Source of the DNA: DYCT01 sp051875715 | Lineage (GTDB): Bacteria > Bacteroidota > Bacteroidia > Bacteroidales > Bacteroidaceae | Direction: 5' to 3' | NCBI GenBank assembly: GCA_051875715.1 | Contig: JBJEHD010000079.1 | Coordinates: 1 to 39,036 of the forward strand | DNA length: 39,036 bases | Part shown: piece after piece, positions 32,679 to 39,036 of the stretch | Layout of the letters: every line of letters begins with the position of its first letter | Numbering within the stretch: position 1 is the stretch's first letter | The notes under the pieces: model-generated | What the model was told of the DNA's origin: nothing | The model's database searches: none | Seen by the model: the letters and a program-made list of their open reading frames with translations, nothing else | Made by a program: the position numbers and the translations under genes

Positions 32679-33386
32679 TCATGCCCGTCTCCAAACAAGA
32701 ACGGACAAGAAGATGTACCAGACGATGATGGCCGCCAATCCGCTGATTCCTCCCCAAAGCAACAAGGGGATGCACACCAGTAGGAAGGTGAACGGAAGTT
32801 TGTTGTCTGCCCAGGAGAGATTCTTGAACTTGAGGGAAAACATGGGGATTTCCGATACCAGCAAGTAGGAGAACAGACAAATCAGGGCGACAAGGTAGAG
32901 CGGATTGCACCATTCGGCCAGCAGCCATTCGCGCCCGCCTACCACCAGTGCACCCCAGAACAGGGCATTGGCCGGGACGGGCAGACCGATGAACGAGGTG
33001 GTCTGACGTGTGTCGTTGTTGAATTTGGCCAGCCGCAGGGCCGAGAACACCGCGATGAGGAAGGCGGCATACGGCAGGAAGGGCTGCAGCGTACCGAGGT
33101 AGGCCGGATAGTGCATCTCCTGCAAGAAGGAGAAAAGCACGGTGGCAGGGGCCATGCCGAAACTGATGTCGTCGGCCAGCGAATCAATGTCTTTGCCGAT
33201 GACGGAGTGGGCATCGAGCAGGCGGGCCAGCATGCCGTCGAAGAAATCGAACACGGCGCTCAGCACCATGCAGAGCAGGGCTCCTTCGTAGTTGCCCCGT
33301 AAAGCCAACACGCAGGCGATGCAGCCCGAGAAGAGGTTGAGGCAGGTGACGGTGTTCGGTATGTGGCGCGTGATTCGGTTTGCCAT
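32679..33386 (-). CDS. pssA: CDP-diacylglycerol-serine O-phosphatidyltransferase
   Basis: A membrane enzyme that makes phosphatidylserine from CDP-diacylglycerol and serine. The 235-residue protein has the CDP-alcohol phosphotransferase motif, read as DGMLARLLD then GKDIDSLADD, after an N-terminal NTVTCLNLFSGC segment, and several hydrophobic helices. ATG 33386 is the natural start; the frame upstream is a shadow of psd. It follows psd by seven bases, so both steps of phosphatidylethanolamine synthesis are encoded together. Confidence 0.95.
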   Translation of the reverse strand: MANRITRHIPNTVTCLNLFSGCIACVLALRGNYEGALLCMVLSAVFDFFDGMLARLLDAHSVIGKDIDSLADDISFGMAPATVLFSFLQEMHYPAYLGTLQPFLPYAAFLIAVFSALRLAKFNNDTRQTTSFIGLPVPANALFWGALVVGGREWLLAEWCNPLYLVALICLFSYLLVSEIPMFSLKFKNLSWADNKLPFTFLLVCIPLLLWGGISGLAAIIVWYIFLSVLVWRRA

Positions 33387-33393
33387 GGTGGGT

Positions 33394-34080
33394 CTATTTG
33401 AGTTTCGCAATGACGGTCTGGTTGCCGGTGGTGTGCTGACCCATTTCGATGCAAATCTCCGTTCCGAGCGGCAGGTAGACATCCACGCGCGAGCCGAACT
33501 TGATGAAGCCCATGTGTTCATCGATGTAGCAGTCCTCGCCCGGTTCGGCATAAGTGACGATGCGCCGGGCCATGGCTCCGGCTATCTGGCGTGCCATGAC
33601 CTCCACGCCGTTCGGCGTTTCGATGATGACCATGGAGCGTTCGTTCTCGGTGCTGGCTTTCGGAAGCCAGGCCTTCATGAAGCGTCCGTTCTGGTGCGAC
33701 ACGTGCTTCACGGTGCCGTCCACCGGATACCAGTTGGCATGTACGTTGAGAATGCTCATGAAGATGGAGACCATGATGCGGCGGTCGTGGAAATATTCGT
33801 GCTCGTCCACTTCCTCGATGACGACAATGCGTCCGTCGGCCGGAGCCACGACCGTCTTCTCCGTATCGCCCTCGAACAGGCGGATGGGGCAGCGGAAGAA
33901 ATTCACCATCAAGAGGTAGACAATCACGCTGACAGCCAGGGTTACGTAGAAGGGAATGTGGGAGGCGAAGGCAAAGAAGCAAGCCAGATTCAAGGCTGCC
34001 AAAGCCGTGAATGTGACCGCCAGGATGTGGGTGCCTTCTCTATGAAGCCGGATTCTTTTCAGTTTTCTCAGTCGACTCAT
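33394..34080 (-). CDS. psd: Phosphatidylserine decarboxylase
   Basis: Converts phosphatidylserine to phosphatidylethanolamine at the membrane. The 228-residue proenzyme is of the short type, with two N-terminal hydrophobic segments (about residues 20-60), VVAPADGRIVVIEEV, SIFMSILNVHANWYPVDG, and the self-cleavage site FGS (195-197), where the serine becomes the pyruvoyl group. Short-type enzymes have GSR rather than LGST at this site. It has a good promoter at 34106-34137 and is co-transcribed with pssA. Confidence 0.95.
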   Translation of the reverse strand: MSRLRKLKRIRLHREGTHILAVTFTALAALNLACFFAFASHIPFYVTLAVSVIVYLLMVNFFRCPIRLFEGDTEKTVVAPADGRIVVIEEVDEHEYFHDRRIMVSIFMSILNVHANWYPVDGTVKHVSHQNGRFMKAWLPKASTENERSMVIIETPNGVEVMARQIAGAMARRIVTYAEPGEDCYIDEHMGFIKFGSRVDVYLPLGTEICIEMGQHTTGNQTVIAKLK

Positions 34081-34105
34081 GCGTCAGTTCATCTATGTTA
34101 CGCGG

Positions 34106-34137
34106 CAAAAATAAACTTATTTTAAGAAAGGAACAAA
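34106..34137 (-). promoter_or_regulatory. Promoter of psd-pssA-DUF4834
   Basis: On the minus strand a -33 TTTG (34137-34134), a 20-base spacer and a -7 TATTTTTG (34113-34106) match both Bacteroidota elements, 25 bases before the psd start. Confidence 0.7.
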
Positions 34138-34214
34138 TAAAAGAAAGCAGAATTGCAGAAAGAAGAGGTAATTCATAGAAAAAGGTGGGGTGTTCATAAC
34201 TTTTAAAGTTTGGT

Positions 34215-34246
34215 TTTGCCCATATCGGGAAAGTGCGGTATATTTA
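34215..34246 (+). promoter_or_regulatory. Promoter of dnaE
   Basis: A -33 TTTG (34215-34218), a 20-base spacer and a -7-like TATATTTA (34239-34246, one mismatch in the last base), about 46 bases before the dnaE start. Confidence 0.5.
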
Positions 34247-34292
34247 ACCCCTCTTTCGGACAAGGTGTCCGGCAAATAGACAAAGAATATAT

Positions 34293-37200
34293 ATGCAGGA
34301 TTTTGTACATCTACATGTCCATACCCAATACTCCATCTTGGACGGACAGGCCAGCATCCCCAAACTGGTGGACAAGGCGATGGCGGACGGCATGCGGGGC
34401 ATAGCCGTCACCGACCATGGCAACATGTTTGGCATCAAGGAATTCTTCAACTACGTCAACAAGAAGAACGGGCCGGCGAACGATGAGATAAAGAAACTGA
34501 AGAAACAACTGGCTGCGCTGGAACAGGAACCGACGGATGCGGCAGACTTGCCCGAGCGGCTGGCCGCCTGTCGCGAACAACTGGAGGCGGCCAGGCAGAA
34601 ACTGTTCAAACCCATCTTCGGCTGTGAGATGTATGTGGCCCGGAGGCGTCTATTTAATAAGGAAGGAAAAACCGACCAGGGAGGTTACCACTTGGTGGTG
34701 CTGGCCAAGAACGAGAAGGGGTATCATAACCTGATTAAACTGGTCTCGAAAGCCTGGACCGAGGGGTTCTACATGCGTCCGCGTACGGACCGGGTGGAAT
34801 TGGAGAAATACCACGAGGGCCTGATTGTGGCCTCGGCCTGCCTGGGCGGCGAGATACCGAAACGCATCACCAACGAACAGTTCGACGAAGCCGAGGAAGC
34901 CATCCAATGGTACAAACGCGTGTTCGGCGACGACTTCTATCTGGAACTGCAGCTGCACCAGGCAACCGTGCCGCGTGCCAACCACGAGGCGTATCCTATG
35001 CAGCTGAAGGTGAACAAATATTTGCATGAATATGCGGAGAAATACGGCATCAAACTGATATGCACGAACGACGTACACTTCGTGGACGAGGAAAATGCCG
35101 AAGCGCACGACCGGCTCATCTGCCTGAGTACGGGGAAAGACCTGGACGACCCCAACCGGATGCTCTACTCCAAGCAGGAGTGGATGAAGACCCGTGAGGA
35201 AATGTACCGGGTGTTCCCGGACGATGCCGAAGCCCTGGCCAACACGGTGGAGATATGCGACAAGGTGGAGGTGTACTCGATAGACCATGCGCCCATCATG
35301 CCGACATTCGCCATCCCCGAAGACTTCGGGACGGAGGAGGAATACCGGCAGAAATACAGCGAAAAGGATTTGTTCGACGAGTTCACCTGCGACGAACATG
35401 GAAACGTCGTGATGAGCGAGGACGATGCCCATGCCAAAATCAAGCGATTGGGCGGATACGACAAACTGTACCGCATCAAGTTGGAGGCCGACTACCTGAG
35501 GAAACTGGCCTTCGACGGCGCACGCGAACGTTACGGCGAGGACATGGACGAGGAGACGCGCGAACGGCTGAACTTTGAACTGCACATCATGAAGACGATG
35601 GGTTTCCCGGGCTACTTCCTGATTGTGCAGGATTTTATTGCGGCCGGACGGGCCATGGGCGTTTCCATCGGACCGGGCCGTGGTTCGGCGGCAGGTTCGG
35701 CAGTGGCCTACTGCCTGGGCATCACCAAAATCGACCCCATCAAGTACGACCTGCTGTTTGAGCGATTCTTGAATCCGGACCGTATTTCTTTGCCCGATAT
35801 CGACGTCGACTTCGACGACGACGGACGCGGACAGGTGCTGCGCTGGGTGACGGAGAAGTACGGAGCGGAAAAGGTGGCGCACATCATCACCTATGGCACG
35901 ATGGCCACGAAACTGGCCATCAAGGATGTGGCGCGCGTACAGAAACTGCCCTTGTCGGAATCGGACCGGCTGGCCAAACTGGTACCGGACAAGATTCCGG
36001 ACAAGAAACTGAACCTGTCCAACGCCATCGCCTACGTGCCCGAACTGCAGCAGGCCGAGATGTCGAGCGACCCGCTGGTGCGCGATACCCTGAAATATGC
36101 CAAGATGCTGGAGGGAAACGTGCGAGGGACGGGCGTCCATGCCTGCGGTACCATCATCTGCCGCGACGACATCACGGACTGGGTGCCGGTGAGCACGGCG
36201 GAAGACAAGGAAACCGGCGAGAAGATGCTGGTGACGCAATACGAAGGGTCGGTGATTGAGGATACGGGACTCATCAAGATGGACTTCCTGGGACTGAAGA
36301 CCTTGTCCATCATCAAGGAGGCCATCGAGAACATCCGCCTGAGTCTGGGCGTCGAAGTGGACATCGACAAGGTGTCGATTGAAGACCTGCCGACTTACCG
36401 GCTTTACAGCGACGGCCGTACCATCGGAACGTTCCAGTTCGAATCGGCCGGCATGCAGAAATATTTGCGCGAACTGCAACCTACCACCTTCGAGGACCTG
36501 ATAGCCATGAACGCCCTCTACCGGCCCGGCCCGATGGACTACATCCCGGACTTCATCGACCGAAAGCAGGGACGGAAGCCCATCGAGTACGACATCCCCA
36601 TCATGGAGAAATACCTCAAGGATACGTACGGCATCACGGTCTACCAGGAGCAGGTCATGCTGTTGTCGCGCTTGCTGGCCGACTTCACCCGAGGCGAGTC
36701 CGACGCGTTGCGGAAGGCCATGGGTAAGAAGTTGCGCGACAAACTGGACCACATGAAGCCGAAGTTCATCGAGGGCGGACGGCGAAACGGACACGACCCG
36801 AAGGTCCTGGAGAAAATCTGGGCCGACTGGGAAAAGTTCGCCTCGTATGCCTTCAACAAGTCGCACGCCACGTGCTATTCGTGGGTGGCCTACCAGACGG
36901 CCTACCTCAAGGCCAACTATCCGGCCCAGTACATGGCGGCGACGTTGAGCCGCAACATCTCGAACATCACGGAAATCACGAAACTGATGGACGAATGCAA
37001 GGCCATGGGCGTTCCGGTGTTGGGCCCGGATGTGAACGAAAGCTACCTGAAGTTTATGGTCAACCGCCGGGGCGAAATCCGCTTTGGCATGGGTGCCGTG
37101 AAGGGCGTGGGCGAAGGGGCCGTGCAGGCCATCGTGGAGGAGCGGGAGGCCAACGGCCCGTACCAGGACATCTTCGATTTTGCCCGACGGGTGAACCTGA

Positions 37201-38087
37201 CGGCCTGCAACCGGAAGTGCTTCGAAAACCTGGCCTTGTCCGGCGGCTTCGATTGCTTCCCCAAGATGAAGCGCGAACAGTATTTCGCTGTCAACGCGAA
37301 GGGAGAATCGTTCTTGGATACCTTGCTCCGCTACGGAAACCGCTATCAGACGGAAAAGTCCGTGGCGCTCAACTCGCTGTTCGGCGGGGAGAATACAGTG
37401 GAGATTACGCCTCCCGACATCCTGCCTGCCGAGTCGTGGACCGACCTGGAACGGCTGAACCGGGAAAAAGACCTGGTAGGCATCTACCTCTCGGCCCATC
37501 CGTTGGACGAATATGCCATCGTGCTGGAGGAGGTGTGCACGACCCGGGTTTCCGAATTGGCAGACAAAACGGCGCTGGCCAACCGGGACTTGACCTTCGG
37601 TGGCATCGTCACCAACGTACGCGAGGGGTACAGCAAGGCAGGCAAACCATACGGCATCGTCCGTCTGGAGGACTATTCCGGCTCTGGCGAACTGGCTTTC
37701 TTCGGCAATGACTGGATAGAGTGGCGCAACTACCTGGTGGTCGGCATGTTCTTGTTCTTCAAGGCCAAGTGTGCCCCGCGCCAGTGGAAGCCCTCGGAGT
37801 TCGACATCAAAGTCAACAGCATCGAACTGCTGGCCGACGTGAAGGAGTCGTGCGTCGAGAAGCTGACCATCTCGGTGCCGCTTGCCGACTTGAACGAGGA
37901 ACTGATTGTGGAACTGTCGTCGCTGGTCAAGAAGCAACCGGGTTCGGTGGAATTGTACTTCAAGGTGCACGACGTGGAAAACCACATGTCGGTCGACCTG
38001 TTGTCGCACAGCCTGAAAATCGGCGTGCACAAGGAACTGATGGCCTATCTGAAAAGCAAGCCCTGTCTGGAATATAAAATCAACTGA
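34293..38087 (+). CDS. dnaE: DNA polymerase III subunit alpha
   Basis: The replicative polymerase catalytic subunit, 1264 residues, the usual length for Bacteroidota DnaE. The N-terminal PHP domain begins FVHLHVHTQYSILDG and has VTDHGNMFG. The polymerase core shows SIGPGRGSAAGSAVAYCLG, the catalytic PDIDVDFD (residues 501-508) and MNALYRPGPMDYIPDFI. A helix-hairpin-helix region follows (GMGAVKGVGEGAVQAIV), and the C-terminus contains an OB fold (LTFGGIVTNVREGYSKAGKP). It lies divergent from psd and upstream of trxA. Confidence 0.97.
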   Translation: MQDFVHLHVHTQYSILDGQASIPKLVDKAMADGMRGIAVTDHGNMFGIKEFFNYVNKKNGPANDEIKKLKKQLAALEQEPTDAADLPERLAACREQLEAARQKLFKPIFGCEMYVARRRLFNKEGKTDQGGYHLVVLAKNEKGYHNLIKLVSKAWTEGFYMRPRTDRVELEKYHEGLIVASACLGGEIPKRITNEQFDEAEEAIQWYKRVFGDDFYLELQLHQATVPRANHEAYPMQLKVNKYLHEYAEKYGIKLICTNDVHFVDEENAEAHDRLICLSTGKDLDDPNRMLYSKQEWMKTREEMYRVFPDDAEALANTVEICDKVEVYSIDHAPIMPTFAIPEDFGTEEEYRQKYSEKDLFDEFTCDEHGNVVMSEDDAHAKIKRLGGYDKLYRIKLEADYLRKLAFDGARERYGEDMDEETRERLNFELHIMKTMGFPGYFLIVQDFIAAGRAMGVSIGPGRGSAAGSAVAYCLGITKIDPIKYDLLFERFLNPDRISLPDIDVDFDDDGRGQVLRWVTEKYGAEKVAHIITYGTMATKLAIKDVARVQKLPLSESDRLAKLVPDKIPDKKLNLSNAIAYVPELQQAEMSSDPLVRDTLKYAKMLEGNVRGTGVHACGTIICRDDITDWVPVSTAEDKETGEKMLVTQYEGSVIEDTGLIKMDFLGLKTLSIIKEAIENIRLSLGVEVDIDKVSIEDLPTYRLYSDGRTIGTFQFESAGMQKYLRELQPTTFEDLIAMNALYRPGPMDYIPDFIDRKQGRKPIEYDIPIMEKYLKDTYGITVYQEQVMLLSRLLADFTRGESDALRKAMGKKLRDKLDHMKPKFIEGGRRNGHDPKVLEKIWADWEKFASYAFNKSHATCYSWVAYQTAYLKANYPAQYMAATLSRNISNITEITKLMDECKAMGVPVLGPDVNESYLKFMVNRRGEIRFGMGAVKGVGEGAVQAIVEEREANGPYQDIFDFARRVNLTACNRKCFENLALSGGFDCFPKMKREQYFAVNAKGESFLDTLLRYGNRYQTEKSVALNSLFGGENTVEITPPDILPAESWTDLERLNREKDLVGIYLSAHPLDEYAIVLEEVCTTRVSELADKTALANRDLTFGGIVTNVREGYSKAGKPYGIVRLEDYSGSGELAFFGNDWIEWRNYLVVGMFLFFKAKCAPRQWKPSEFDIKVNSIELLADVKESCVEKLTISVPLADLNEELIVELSSLVKKQPGSVELYFKVHDVENHMSVDLLSHSLKIGVHKELMAYLKSKPCLEYKIN

Positions 38088-38118
38088 CCATTCGCTGCTT
38101 GTTTCTCCGGATAATTAC

Positions 38119-38126
38119 TATCTTTG
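38119..38126 (+). promoter_or_regulatory. -7 promoter box for trxA
   Basis: TATCTTTG matches TAnnTTTG, 55 bases before the trxA start and 31 bases after the dnaE stop; a TTG lies at 38099-38101. Confidence 0.6.
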
Positions 38127-38181
38127 CCCGGCAAGGATACAGATAAATCAATTAACGAACATCATAAAAACAATAGTAACT

Positions 38182-38502
38182 ATGGCATTGGAAATTAAAG
38201 ATTCGAATTTTGAAGAACTGGTACAGCAGAACGAGTACATGGTTGTGGACTTCTGGGCTACCTGGTGCGGACCTTGTCGGCAAATCGCTCCTTACATCGA
38301 GGAACTGGCCGAAGAATATCAGGGCAAGATTGCCGTGGGCAAGTGCGACGTAGACGAGAACGACGAACTGCCCGGCCAGTTTGGCGTGCGCAACATCCCC
38401 ACCGTCCTGTTCCTGAAGAACGGCGAACTGGTGAACAAGTCGGTCGGTGCTGTGACGAAGAGCAAACTGAAAGACCTGTTCGAGGACCTGCTGAGCAAGT
38501 AA
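38182..38502 (+). CDS. trxA: Thioredoxin
   Basis: A 106-residue cytoplasmic disulfide reductase with the active site WCGPC (residues 28-32), the preceding VVDFWAT strand and the cis-proline NIPTVLFLKNGE. It has no signal peptide. It has its own promoter after dnaE, and a small acidic protein follows after 40 bases. Confidence 0.97.
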   Translation: MALEIKDSNFEELVQQNEYMVVDFWATWCGPCRQIAPYIEELAEEYQGKIAVGKCDVDENDELPGQFGVRNIPTVLFLKNGELVNKSVGAVTKSKLKDLFEDLLSK

Positions 38503-38542
38503 CCCTTTTACGGAAGCATACATCATTAAAAAACGCAATAAC

Positions 38543-38866
38543 ATGGAAGACGATTTCTTATTGGAAGATGCGGACGATGAGAAGACCATCGAGTTCATCC
38601 GCAATTATCTGCCGCAGGAACTGAAAGACCGGTTCAGCGACGATGAATTGTATTATATCTTGGATGTGATTGTCGACTACTACACCACAAGCGGATGCTT
38701 GGATGCACAGCCCGACAAGGACGGATATATCGTAATCGACTCGGATAAGATCGTCGACTATGTGGTCCGTGAAGCCAAGAAGGACGGCATGGGAGAGTTC
38801 GACCCGGAAGCCGTCTTCTGGGTGGTCCAAGGCGAAATGGAGTATGGCAATTCGCTGGAAGAATAA
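38543..38866 (+). CDS. Small acidic conserved hypothetical protein
   Basis: A 107-residue, strongly acidic, soluble protein without signal peptide or known catalytic motif. Visible segments are TIEFIRNYLPQELKDRFSDD, a predicted helix YYILDVIVDYYTTSG, then VIDSDKIVDYVVREAKKDG and a tail FDPEAVFWVVQGEMEYG. I do not recognise a functional family. It probably shares a transcript with trxA, and a strong terminator follows. Confidence 0.75.
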   Translation: MEDDFLLEDADDEKTIEFIRNYLPQELKDRFSDDELYYILDVIVDYYTTSGCLDAQPDKDGYIVIDSDKIVDYVVREAKKDGMGEFDPEAVFWVVQGEMEYGNSLEE

Positions 38867-38897
38867 TGCCTGACGGGGATAGCCCCCGGTTGGAACA

Positions 38898-38953
38898 AAC
38901 GCTTCGCGCTCCGATACCGACAGATGGACGGCATCGGAGCGCGAAGCGTTTTT
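38898..38953 (+). terminator. Terminator after the trxA unit
   Basis: An 18-bp perfect stem (38898-38915 with 38933-38950) followed by TTT. The remaining ~80 bases to the window end are AT-rich and show no gene. Confidence 0.9.
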
Positions 38954-39036
38954 AGAGTCCGACCTGTTCGGTAAAACTCAACGTGACATGATACAGATTT
39001 ACTTCACACGTAATTAACAATTAAATAGTGTAGTAA

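Overview
The window looks like chromosome of an anaerobic, GC-rich member of the Bacteroidales (Bacteroidota). Reasons seen in the sequence: about a dozen gene starts carry the Bacteroidota -7 box TAnnTTTG instead of a sigma70 -10 box; there are many secreted proteins with short C-terminal tails that resemble type IX sorting domains; gene neighbourhoods are typical of the order (dnaE/psd/pssA/DUF4834 and hpt/adk/obgE/pgeF). Genus cannot be fixed from the sequence alone. Most genes are GC-rich; the GT-C membrane protein (2531-4030) and the AlbA/HATPase gene (25305-26744) are clearly more AT-rich and look acquired.

Layout. 1-4030: end of a surface-polysaccharide cluster: an unidentified gene end, UDP-galactopyranose mutase (glf), then a three-gene set resembling gtrABC (GtrA-like flippase, GT2 glycosyltransferase, GT-C membrane glycosyltransferase). 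The GT2 gene is out of frame at a run of nine G, which looks like a phase-variation switch. 4295-7421 (minus): resB-ccsA cytochrome c maturation genes followed by a tri-heme cytochrome c peroxidase. 7514-10688 (minus): hpt-adk-obgE-pgeF, with pgeF frameshifted. 10753-12440: divergent YitT-family membrane protein and B3/4-domain protein. 12566-17420: leucine operon leuA-leuC-leuD-leuB behind a leader with a leucine-rich peptide, an antiterminator and a terminator, i.e. a transcription attenuator. 17912-24462: three large secreted proteins (beta-helix, Omp28-like, and an unknown one). 24564-26970: a secreted TPR-like protein whose 3' end is duplicated on both sides of an AT-rich AlbA/Schlafen-type ATP-binding gene. 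26971-28608: birA and a YjbR-family gene (minus), tadA (plus). 28755-32230: an operon of three secreted proteins, two of which share a repeated beta-rich module. 32371-34080 (minus): psd, pssA, DUF4834. 34293-38866: dnaE, trxA and a small conserved acidic protein.

Non-coding content is unusually rich. Two copies of a ~171-bp, TTAA-bounded, imperfectly palindromic MITE-like element lie at 4027-4197 and 17722-17893 in opposite orientations. The intergenic regions on both sides of the beta-helix gene carry 11-bp tandem repeats; the downstream one also has a 7-bp tandem repeat and a four-unit 21-bp array of inverted half-sites. Several strong hairpin terminators are present. I saw no rRNA, tRNA, CRISPR array or complete insertion sequence.
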